NCBI GenBank assembly: GCA_023134935.1
Contig: JAGLUD010000106.1
Span: 1-27,972, forward strand
Reading direction: 5' to 3'
DNA from: Paracoccaceae bacterium
GTDB lineage: Bacteria; Pseudomonadota; Alphaproteobacteria; Rhodobacterales; Rhodobacteraceae
Length of the DNA: 27,972 bases
Part shown: positions 1-7,176 of the stretch, piece after piece
Numbering within the stretch: position 1 is the stretch's first letter
How the letters are laid out: each line of letters starts with the position of its first letter
Made by a program: the position numbers and the translations under genes
Notes under the pieces: generated by a model
What the model was told of the DNA's origin: nothing
The model's database searches: none
What the model saw: only the letters and a program-made list of their open reading frames with translations

Positions 1-525
1 CACGACCAATTGGAAGCCATGCAAATGGGTGACAAGATTGTGGTTATGAACCACGGAGTGGTCGAACAGTTCGGTGTGCCCCAAGAGATTTACGACTGGC
101 CGGCAACCAAGTTTGTGGCCGAATTTATTGGGTCGCCTTCGATGAACTTCCTCAATTTCCACGGGATGGTGGGCAAAGGGATGAACAGCGTCGACTTGGG
201 TGAAACTTCTTTCGAGATGCCCAAGCTGCTTGATGGCGCGAACGGAGACCTTTTGTTTGGTGTACGCCCAGAACATGTAAAACTCGATGACTCCGCTAGC
301 TACAAAGGCCGGGTTACTACAACCGAATATCTGGGCACCACTCAGATCGTTACTTTTGATACGCCAAACGGCAGCATAAAGGCGCGTCTAGAAAGCAACA
401 AAAATATTAATGTCGGTGAAACGGTCGGGCTACGGTTCGACCCTAGGACGGTGACGATATTCGATACCAATACTGGCCACGCACTACTGTCAGAAGCGAA
501 TGAAGGAGTGCTTAATCATGGCTGA
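1..525 (+). CDS. ABC transporter ATP-binding protein, MalK/UgpC type (5' truncated by window)
   Basis: This is the C-terminal part of a carbohydrate/polyol-type ABC ATPase; the reading frame is open from base 1 and the start lies outside the window. The first visible residues, HDQLEAM, are the H-loop (switch) that follows Walker B in this family. The DRIVVM-like strand (DKIVVMNHG) and the [21 protein letters not shown] segment mark the end of the nucleotide-binding domain. The rest is a TOBE-type regulatory domain with the usual GVRPEHV motif. It overlaps the next ATPase gene by 8 bases, so the two are translationally coupled and probably form a heteromeric ATPase pair for one importer. Two tandem MalK-type ATPases are known from rhizobial glycerol uptake (GlpST); the downstream dihydroxyacetone kinase would fit a C3 or polyol substrate, but the substrate is an inference. 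Confidence 0.88.
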   Translation, partial: HDQLEAMQMGDKIVVMNHGVVEQFGVPQEIYDWPATKFVAEFIGSPSMNFLNFHGMVGKGMNSVDLGETSFEMPKLLDGANGDLLFGVRPEHVKLDDSASYKGRVTTTEYLGTTQIVTFDTPNGSIKARLESNKNINVGETVGLRFDPRTVTIFDTNTGHALLSEANEGVLNHG

Positions 526-1513
526 AGTTACCCTTAACGGCGTCTCCAAATCCTTTGGCACAGATGTGGCTTTGGATGATGTTGCAATGACAATTCCCGA
601 CGGGTCTTTTGTTGTTTTGCTTGGCCCAACCGGGGCGGGTAAAACTACAACCCTGCGGATGGTGTCAGGGCTGGATGTACCCGACAGTGGTCAGGTCACG
701 ATTGGTGGCTACTCCATGGACGGCGTGACACCGGCCATGCGTGATGTTGCGATGGTTTTTCAGCAGTATTCCCTCTATCCGCACCTAACCGTAAGGCAAA
801 ATCTGGAATTTCCGTTGAAATCTCCGCTGCTGAAAACATCGGCAGCCGATATCGACCGCGAAGTTGGCAAAGTAGCCGAGATTTTGCAGATTTCGCACAA
901 GCTGGACAATAAGGCTACGGCACTGTCCGGCGGCGAGATGCAACGTGTTTCAATCGGCCGTGCGCTTGTGCGTAATCCGTCCGTTTACCTGATGGACGAG
1001 CCGCTTAGCTCGTTGGATGCCAAGCTACGCTCTGATCTTAGGGTGGAACTTAAGGGTATTCAGGCAAATTCCGGTGCGACCATTCTTTATGTGACGCATG
1101 ACCAGATCGAAGCCATGACAATGGCAACGCATGTCGGAGTTTTGGATCGGGGCAAGCTTGTCCAGTTCGGCACTCCGCGTGAAATCTATGAAAACCCGAT
1201 CAGCATTTATGCAGCCAGCCGCCTTGGCCAGCCGCGAATTAACGTGTTGCCCGCTGATTTATTCGCGAATGCACCTGCAAACGCAGATAGAATTGGAATG
1301 CGTCCCGAGCAAATCATGCAGGGTGAGGGCGAGGACAGTCTGGTTCAGCGCGTCGAGCACTTGGGCGATCAAACCCGCCTGCATTTAACGTTCAAGGATC
1401 ATGACATAATTACAGTTACGGACGCCCACACCGAACTTCAGAGTGGGGATATTGTTAAAATCCGTCCAAATAATCCATTTTACTTTGATACCGCCGGCGA
1501 CCGCATTGCTTGA
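518..1513 (+). CDS. ABC transporter ATP-binding protein, MalK/UgpC type
   Basis: This is a complete 331-residue ATPase of a carbohydrate/polyol importer. Walker A is GPTGAGKT at residues 36-43, the signature is LSGGE at 136-140 (followed by MQR rather than the common QQQR), and Walker B is VYLMDEP at about 156-162. The H-loop HDQIEAM and a C-terminal TOBE-like region with GMRPEQI follow. I start it at the ATG at 518 because GAAGGAG lies 9 bases upstream; an ATG at 500 would contain that ribosome binding site. It overlaps the preceding ATPase and is followed 11 bases later by dihydroxyacetone kinase, so all three are probably one operon. The substrate cannot be read from an ATPase; glycerol, a polyol or a sugar is inferred from the neighbour. 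Confidence 0.9.
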   Translation: MAEVTLNGVSKSFGTDVALDDVAMTIPDGSFVVLLGPTGAGKTTTLRMVSGLDVPDSGQVTIGGYSMDGVTPAMRDVAMVFQQYSLYPHLTVRQNLEFPLKSPLLKTSAADIDREVGKVAEILQISHKLDNKATALSGGEMQRVSIGRALVRNPSVYLMDEPLSSLDAKLRSDLRVELKGIQANSGATILYVTHDQIEAMTMATHVGVLDRGKLVQFGTPREIYENPISIYAASRLGQPRINVLPADLFANAPANADRIGMRPEQIMQGEGEDSLVQRVEHLGDQTRLHLTFKDHDIITVTDAHTELQSGDIVKIRPNNPFYFDTAGDRIA

Positions 1514-1524
1514 AGGAGAAATTC

Positions 1525-3144
1525 ATGGCTCAGTTTATTAATAAAAAAGAAAACATCGTTACCGAAGCCATTGATGGCTTGATTCAAACGTCAGGCGGGA
1601 CTCTTTCGCGCTTGGACGGTTACCCACATATTCGCGTTGTCGTGCGCAGTGATTGGAATAAATCCAAGGTTGCACTCGTTTCAGGTGGTGGTTCGGGACA
1701 CGAACCGGCACATGCGGGCTTTGTAGGGAAGGGTCTGCTGACGGCAGCAGTATGCGGCGACGTTTTCGCCTCGCCTTCAGTGGATGCGGTGCTGGCTGGA
1801 ATATTGGCCGTAACTGGCTCTGCTGGATGTCTTCTGATCGTGAAGAACTACACTGGCGACCGCCTTAACTTTGGTTTGGCGGTGGAGCGTGCCCGTGCTT
1901 TTGGACTTAAGGTCAATATGGTCATCGTTGATGACGATGTGGCACTACCGGAACTACCACAGCCGCGTGGCGTGGCAGGCACGCTTTTTGTACATAAAAT
2001 TACTGGTGCAATGGCCGAAGCCGGTGCAACGTTAGATGAAGTTACGCGCGCTGCAGAAAAGGTCATCAGTGGTACCAAATCGCTTGGTATGTCGCTTGAC
2101 ACCTGCACCGTTCCTGGATCGCCAAAAGAAGACCGCATTGCGGTAGGTAAGGCGGAACTGGGTTTAGGAATCCACGGCGAAGCAGGTGTGGAGCAGATTG
2201 ATTACGTCAATGTGGCCAATGCTGTCGCTGCAGTCGCAGAAAAGCTCGCGCCTGTGATGGATAACAAGCCGCACGTCGTGCTGTTGAACAACCTGGGCGG
2301 CGCCTCGGTTCTGGAAATGTCGATCATTGCGTATGAGTTGACAAAGTCCAGCATATCCAAAAATCTGAAGTTTATTGTTGGCCCCGCTGCCATGATGACA
2401 TCACTCGACATGCGTGGTTTTTCGGTCTCCGTTTATGCGCTTGGCGAAGATGAAGTCGAATATATGCAAAAGTCTTGTGGCCCGGCCGCTTGGCCTGGGT
2501 GCGTGGATATCACACCAGTATCAATCGTCGAACTACCAGATGGTCTGACGCCAATTCGCCCAGTTCCGTCTGAGCATCAGGCGACGGCGGATTTTCTGAC
2601 TAAATGTTGTGACATTCTAATTAGCGCAGAGGTTGACTTAAACGCCCTCGACGCGAAATCCGGTGATGGCGATACTGGTTCGACATTGGCTGGTGCAGGG
2701 CGCGCAATGATTGGCGCTCTTGATCGCCTGCCTTTGGCCGACCACACGCAGCTTTACCGCGCCATAGGTCAAGAGCTTAGCCAAACAATGGGCGGTTCGT
2801 CCGGTGTATTGCTGGCGATTTTCTTTACAGCAGCAGGTGATGCGGCTTCGAGTGGGTTGCCAATGGTCGAAGTCCTTAAGGCTGGACTGAGCCGGATGCA
2901 GGAAATCGGTGGCGCCCAAGTCGGTGATCGCACCATGGTTGATGCTCTCAAACCTGCTCTGGATGCGCTTGAAAGCGGCCTGAAACCTGCAGCGGATGCT
3001 GCACGAAAAGGTGCGATCCACACTTCAACGATTGTCAAAGCTAAAGCTGGCCGTGCGTCCTATATCAGCGCCGAGCAGCTTGAGGGTCACATCGACCCCG
3101 GTGCCGAAGCAGTCGCGCGGTTGTTCGAGCAGTTAAGCGCGTAA
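1525..3144 (+). CDS. ATP-dependent dihydroxyacetone kinase (DhaK-DhaL fusion)
   Basis: The protein (539 residues) phosphorylates dihydroxyacetone, or a related short ketose or aldose, with ATP in the cytoplasm. The N-terminal DhaK domain shows GGGSGHEPAH at 54-63 and the substrate-binding histidine in GLGIHGE (His217). The C-terminal DhaL domain shows the ADP/Mg-binding GDGDTG at 380-385 and GGSSG further on. Both domains in one chain is the layout of the ATP-dependent enzymes of Citrobacter and yeast, not the PTS-dependent DhaKLM. Start at the ATG at 1525, with AAGGAG just upstream; an in-frame TTG at 1510 includes that site. It closes the ABC transporter operon, so it probably feeds an imported C3 or polyol-derived compound into glycolysis at the triose-phosphate level. 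Confidence 0.92.
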   Translation: MAQFINKKENIVTEAIDGLIQTSGGTLSRLDGYPHIRVVVRSDWNKSKVALVSGGGSGHEPAHAGFVGKGLLTAAVCGDVFASPSVDAVLAGILAVTGSAGCLLIVKNYTGDRLNFGLAVERARAFGLKVNMVIVDDDVALPELPQPRGVAGTLFVHKITGAMAEAGATLDEVTRAAEKVISGTKSLGMSLDTCTVPGSPKEDRIAVGKAELGLGIHGEAGVEQIDYVNVANAVAAVAEKLAPVMDNKPHVVLLNNLGGASVLEMSIIAYELTKSSISKNLKFIVGPAAMMTSLDMRGFSVSVYALGEDEVEYMQKSCGPAAWPGCVDITPVSIVELPDGLTPIRPVPSEHQATADFLTKCCDILISAEVDLNALDAKSGDGDTGSTLAGAGRAMIGALDRLPLADHTQLYRAIGQELSQTMGGSSGVLLAIFFTAAGDAASSGLPMVEVLKAGLSRMQEIGGAQVGDRTMVDALKPALDALESGLKPAADAARKGAIHTSTIVKAKAGRASYISAEQLEGHIDPGAEAVARLFEQLSA

Positions 3145-3150
3145 ACTAGA

Positions 3151-3388
3151 TCAAATGGCGGCAGCGATAGCGATCGCTTCCGCCAAGAAAGTTCGGCTAC
3201 AGTGCCGAGCGGTTCCTACAAGGCAGTTTTTGCCCTTTGGCCAACGTGCCATTCACGATCGAACGCGGTATCGAACCATCCGTTTGTCTATATTTACCTC
3301 CTCCGTATTGAGTTCGACATCGAACTTGCGGAGCCCGCCCCCTCTGGTGAATTTGGCATTATAGCCCCAAAGTGGCCTTACCGATGTT
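3151..3388 (-). pseudogene. Decayed 3' end of an IS5-family-like transposase
   Basis: Read on the minus strand, this stretch gives pieces that line up in order with the C-terminal part of IS5-type DDE transposases as I remember them. They are NIGKATLG (like LPKAxWLL), GYNAKFTR (like GYDADWFR), VNIDKRM (like VKYDKRR), RYRVRS-stop-MARW (like RYKRRNRIEIMF) and GKNCLVGTARHC followed by SRTFLAEAIAIAAA (like LKDWRRVATRYDRC and KTFLSAIALAA). A frameshift near 3367 and a stop at 3253-3255 break it, and no N-terminal part or terminal inverted repeats are seen. It ends at a TGA (3151-3153) a few bases after the dihydroxyacetone kinase stop. It fills most of the only long gap; 3389-3492 shows nothing except the ribosome binding site of the next gene. 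Identification rests on remembered family motifs only. Confidence 0.45.
3157..3184 (+). other. Hairpin just after the dihydroxyacetone kinase gene
   Basis: GGCGGCAGCGA pairs with TCGCTTCCGCC across the loop TAGCGA, an 11-bp stem with one mismatch. No U-tract follows on the plus strand, so it is not a canonical terminator, though it could protect the 3' end of the operon mRNA. It coincides with the end of the transposase remnant, so it may simply be part of that sequence. Confidence 0.35.
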
Positions 3389-3492
3389 CCGATAATGGAT
3401 ATATTTCCAACCTCCAATTACGAGTAGCGTGACTAAGCGTGTTGCGTTTGAACACGTCGAGAGTTCGCGCAAACGGACGAATTGGAGGGGAT

Positions 3493-4797
3493 ATGATCAA
3501 AATCGAAGACTATGCATTTCCCAAGGGCCTCCATCTGCTGACACGTTGGCAGGAGGGCGAGGCAGAGGCGAAACAAGAGATGGCTAGCATCTTCGATGCT
3601 TCCATAGCAGGGGATTTCGACGATAATTTTGCCATACTTGCACCGCCGGATAGGGTAAATTCAACTGCTTCGGTCCACATGCTAACGCTGGCGGTTCTGC
3701 ATGATCTCTATGGTGTTGAGTCGTGGGACTACTATAACACCAACCCCTATCGCTACGTCCGCACCAATCTGGCCGTGAGCCGCCTGCTGGGTGTGAACAA
3801 ATATTACAACACTTGGGCGTTATACGCTTTCACCTGCGAACCGTTGGGGCAAACGATGATGTATCCGGACAAGTTTCCGCCAGGGGCTGATCCAGATGCG
3901 ATACTGATCGGCAAGGATAACTGGCACCTGCTCGAGACGCCGGATTTCACCACGGGTGTCCCCAAGTCCATTGAAGACATCTTACGTGTCGTTGAAGAAC
4001 TGACTGGCATGGCACCGCTGCTGAACATATCGGCGCCCTACAGTCTTGCGGCAGACATTTACGGGCAGGAGCCGTTGTTGGCAGATGTCGTGAACGACCC
4101 TGACAATGTGAACGCGCTTCTGGATCATCTGGGTGACAAAGTGCTGGGGCCGTGGATGGACCACCATTTCGAAACCTTCCCGAACGGCTGGGTTGAATTG
4201 TCGGATGCGTCAGGATCGCCATTCTTCATCGGCCCGGAAAATTGCAAGAATATGTCGATCCGCTCAATCCGGCACATGCTGAAGGATAAGCCATATACAG
4301 AACGTGTGTTTGACAACAATTATCGCGGTGATTTTGTGACTGAAGTGAAGAAGAAGGCCCGCGCCTCGCGGCGTAAAGCTACGGTAACAACTGATATCGC
4401 AAAGGTTAACTTGCTGGATCTGACGGAGGCAAAGGTTAGCGTCAATCCGGTATTCATCATGCGACTTGAGGCGGATAAGGTGGATATCTCGTTTTACGAA
4501 GAGCAGGCAATTCAAAGGAACCTCCCCCTGACATTGGGCATTGGTTCCCCCCAGATTGACCGAAACAGCATCGAGGATTTAGACGTTACAAAGGCAGCAT
4601 TTACCGACGAAGCACGATCTTCTGTTCAGGCGATTAAGCGCGTTTGCGAAACTATCGAGCTACCCGAGGACAACCACGTCGGGGCCCCTTGGCCCAGCCA
4701 TGTCTACTTTGAAGACGTCAACGGGCAATCGCAATTTGAACTGGTCGAAACCATTCTGAACGAAGTTTATAAGTCCGAACCGATCGAACGGAACTAA
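3493..4797 (+). CDS. Uroporphyrinogen-decarboxylase-superfamily-like protein, function unknown
   Basis: The protein has 434 residues. I start it at the ATG at 3493 because GGAGGGG sits 2 bases upstream; a GTG at 3439 would add 18 unconvincing residues. The middle part resembles the URO-D/MtaA/CmuA fold family: a strand-and-helix run with SAPYSLAADIYGQE at 180-193, then a DPDNVNALLDHL helix (202-213), then VELSDASGSPFFIGPENC (234-251). Members decarboxylate uroporphyrinogen or move methyl groups between corrinoids and thiols. The HxC zinc ligands of the methyltransferase branch are not visible (the only cysteines are 115, 251 and 385), so neither activity can be assigned. No signal peptide or membrane segment is seen. 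It stands alone, separated from the kinase operon by an IS remnant and from yaaA by 95 bases. Confidence 0.5.
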   Translation: MIKIEDYAFPKGLHLLTRWQEGEAEAKQEMASIFDASIAGDFDDNFAILAPPDRVNSTASVHMLTLAVLHDLYGVESWDYYNTNPYRYVRTNLAVSRLLGVNKYYNTWALYAFTCEPLGQTMMYPDKFPPGADPDAILIGKDNWHLLETPDFTTGVPKSIEDILRVVEELTGMAPLLNISAPYSLAADIYGQEPLLADVVNDPDNVNALLDHLGDKVLGPWMDHHFETFPNGWVELSDASGSPFFIGPENCKNMSIRSIRHMLKDKPYTERVFDNNYRGDFVTEVKKKARASRRKATVTTDIAKVNLLDLTEAKVSVNPVFIMRLEADKVDISFYEEQAIQRNLPLTLGIGSPQIDRNSIEDLDVTKAAFTDEARSSVQAIKRVCETIELPEDNHVGAPWPSHVYFEDVNGQSQFELVETILNEVYKSEPIERN

Positions 4798-4892
4798 GAA
4801 CCACATCCCGATGGACCCCTGTATGATCATGCACTACATTCGGTTCAAACCTGTAGATCAGGATTGATTATTGTGAACACGTGGGGCGCTAA

Positions 4893-5678
4893 ATGCTGAC
4901 GGTTATTTCTCCGGCCAAGAAGCTGGATTTTGAGGAAGTCTCGCCAAAAGTCGCGACAACCCTTCCGGATTTTCAAACCGACGCTTACAGCCTTAGCCGC
5001 ACGGCGCGGCGGCTTAGTGTGGCGGATTTGCGAAAGCTGATGAAAATCAGCGAACCACTCGCCAAGCTAAACCAAGACCGCTTTAAAGCGTTTGAGGAAG
5101 AACCGTCACCGGAGGATACGAAATCGGCGGCGCTGGCTTTTGCTGGCGACACGTATTTGGGGCTGGAGGCCGGATCACTCGACCCTGACGAAATGGAATA
5201 CGCGCAGGACCATTTGCGGATTCTATCGGGGCTTTACGGATTGCTGCGCCCTATGGACCTGATCCAACCCTATCGCCTTGAGATGGGAAGTCGTCTGGCG
5301 ACGCGGCGCGGGAAATCTTTGTATCAGTATTGGCGCGACCGCTTGGCGATTGCCTTGAACGAGCAAGCCGAAGTGACGGGGTCCGAAACGTTGTTGAATT
5401 GCGCCTCGGTGGAGTATTTCACAGCGGTGGACCCTGCCGCGCTGAAGCTGCGGGTGATAACGCCAGTCTTCATGGAAGATCGTGAAGGCGATAGCAAAAT
5501 CGTCAGCTTTTTTGCCAAACGTGCACGTGGTGCGATGGCGCGCTTTGTGATGCAGAACCGGATTACGGATGCGGAGGACCTGAAGGGGTTTGCCCTTGGC
5601 GGATATGGCTTCAGACCGGATCTGACTGAAGGGGATCGTATGGTGTTCACGCGCGACTATCCAGAGATGACCAATTGA
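4893..5678 (+). CDS. yaaA: YaaA family protein (peroxide stress / DUF328)
   Basis: The 261-residue length and the opening MLTVISPAKKLDF match the YaaA family (about 258 residues in E. coli). Other family segments seen are KLNQDRF, ALAFAGDTYLGL, LSGLYGLLRPMDLIQPYRLEMG, LLNCASVEYF and a C-terminal GYGFRPDLTEGDRMVFTR. In E. coli YaaA lowers intracellular free iron during peroxide stress and is in the OxyR regulon; it is cytoplasmic and binds DNA in vitro. I could not identify an OxyR site upstream. The next gene, an anion transporter, starts on a TTG that overlaps the last codons by 4 bases, so the two are probably co-expressed. Confidence 0.92.
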   Translation: MLTVISPAKKLDFEEVSPKVATTLPDFQTDAYSLSRTARRLSVADLRKLMKISEPLAKLNQDRFKAFEEEPSPEDTKSAALAFAGDTYLGLEAGSLDPDEMEYAQDHLRILSGLYGLLRPMDLIQPYRLEMGSRLATRRGKSLYQYWRDRLAIALNEQAEVTGSETLLNCASVEYFTAVDPAALKLRVITPVFMEDREGDSKIVSFFAKRARGAMARFVMQNRITDAEDLKGFALGGYGFRPDLTEGDRMVFTRDYPEMTN

Positions 5679-7144
5679 CCGACGCAGCGGACGCGGACTC
5701 GCGGTTGAAGCGTGGAATGTTGGTGGCTGGGCCGCTCGTCGTCATCTTGATGCTGTTGCTACCTACACCCGAGGGGCTGACCCGAGAGGGTTGGGCCGTT
5801 GCCGCCGTCGCATTGCTGATGGGCTTGTGGTGGATGACCGAGGCGATCCCCTTGGCCGCGACCGCGTTGTTGCCGCTGGTGCTGTTTCCAGCGATGGGGA
5901 TTGCGCCGCTGGATGTAACGGCTGTTTCTTACGCGAACCCGTTGATCTTCCTATTTCTGGGTGGGTTCTTGATGGCCCGTGCGATGGAAAAACAGCATCT
6001 TAGCCAACGGGTGGCTTATGGGTTGTTGCAAAAAGGCAGTCTTAGTCTGCCCGGAATAATTGCAAGCATGATGATCGCGACAGCTTTTCTAAGCATGTGG
6101 GTCAGCAATACGGCAACGACAATGATGATGTTACCCATCGGGCAATCGATCATCCTTGCGGTGAACCAACGCGCGACTGACGCTGAGAAACCTGAAACTG
6201 CCAAATTCGCCACGGCGCTGATGTTGGCCATCGCCTATTCAGCTACGATTGGCGGAATGGGGACGTTGATAGGCACGCCGCCGAACGCGCTTTTTGCGGG
6301 GTTTATGAACTCCACATACGGAATTGAAATCGAGTTCTGGCGCTGGATGATGATTGGCGTTCCAGCTGTGATTATATTGATACCAGTGGCGTGGGTGTTG
6401 CTAACAAAGGTCTCGTTTCGGTTTTCTGTTTCGCGGGACTTGCTGAAAGGCGGGTTTATCGAGGGTGAGGCGCAGCAGCTGGGTCCGTTCAGTCGCGCGG
6501 AACTGTTCGTGGCCGTAATTCTGGGATTCGCGGCGTTCTTCTGGGTTTTTCGCGGAGTGATTACGGATATATTCCCATCCTTACTTCTTAGCGACGCAGG
6601 GATTGCTATAACGGCGGCGCTGTTGTTGTTCATCCTACCTGCCTCACGACCTAACCGCGCGCGCCTTTTGTCGTGGGACGATGCAAAAGGCATCCGCTGG
6701 GATGTGTTGCTTTTGTTTGGCGGTGGCTTGGCTCTGGCAGGGGCGATCAATGATACCGGTCTGGCTGGCTGGATTGGCGGGGCAATAAGCTTGCTGGCAT
6801 TCTTGCCGCTATTCCTGTTCCTGCTTGGCACTTTCGTTGTTATAGTGTTGCTGGGCGAATTAGCCAGTAACACCGCCGTTGCAGCAATATTTTTACCCGT
6901 CGCAGGGGCGAGCGCGGCTGGTCTTGGGCTGGAACCAAGCCTTTTGGTGATGTCGGTGGCTTTGGCTGCAACGATTGGATTCATGCTGCCGGTTGCGACG
7001 CCACCAAATGCAATCGTGTTCGGCAGCGGTATGCTGAAAGTCTCAGACATGCTGAAGGCAGGTGCTTTTCTGGATATAATAGCAATTTTGGTGGTGGTCG
7101 TCTTGGCTATGACCCTAGGACCAATACTGTTCGCAAACTTATAA
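5675..7144 (+). CDS. DASS/SLC13 family anion:Na+ symporter
   Basis: This 489-residue inner-membrane protein has about a dozen hydrophobic segments. It carries the two SNT motifs of the divalent anion:sodium symporter family: SNTATTMMMLPIG from residue 144 and SNTAVAAIFLPVA from about 398. These form the sodium- and substrate-binding hairpin tips in VcINDY-type transporters. The paired GTPPNALFAGF and ATPPNAIVFGSG repeats are also typical. Substrates in the family are C4-dicarboxylates, citrate, sulfate or taurine-like anions, and the sequence alone does not decide. The start is a TTG (codons TTG ACC GAC) overlapping the yaaA stop by 4 bases; no ATG is better placed. It ends 32 bases from the convergent cbbO gene with no evident terminator in between. 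Confidence 0.88.
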   Translation: MTDAADADSRLKRGMLVAGPLVVILMLLLPTPEGLTREGWAVAAVALLMGLWWMTEAIPLAATALLPLVLFPAMGIAPLDVTAVSYANPLIFLFLGGFLMARAMEKQHLSQRVAYGLLQKGSLSLPGIIASMMIATAFLSMWVSNTATTMMMLPIGQSIILAVNQRATDAEKPETAKFATALMLAIAYSATIGGMGTLIGTPPNALFAGFMNSTYGIEIEFWRWMMIGVPAVIILIPVAWVLLTKVSFRFSVSRDLLKGGFIEGEAQQLGPFSRAELFVAVILGFAAFFWVFRGVITDIFPSLLLSDAGIAITAALLLFILPASRPNRARLLSWDDAKGIRWDVLLLFGGGLALAGAINDTGLAGWIGGAISLLAFLPLFLFLLGTFVVIVLLGELASNTAVAAIFLPVAGASAAGLGLEPSLLVMSVALAATIGFMLPVATPPNAIVFGSGMLKVSDMLKAGAFLDIIAILVVVVLAMTLGPILFANL

Positions 7145-7176
7145 AGTTGGTAATGGGTGAACCCCGATAAATACCT

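Noticed and set aside
4834..4856. Partial inverted repeat (CTACA ... GGTT-CA-AACC ... TGTAG) between the URO-D-like gene and yaaA
   Set aside because: The stems are short and out of register by a 3-base bulge, there is no T-run, and no known operator matches.
6235..7050. A 271-codon open frame on the minus strand inside the DASS transporter gene
   Set aside because: It is the mirror of a transporter with clear SNT motifs; the translation is rich in S, P, N and A with no family resemblance and has no ribosome binding site.
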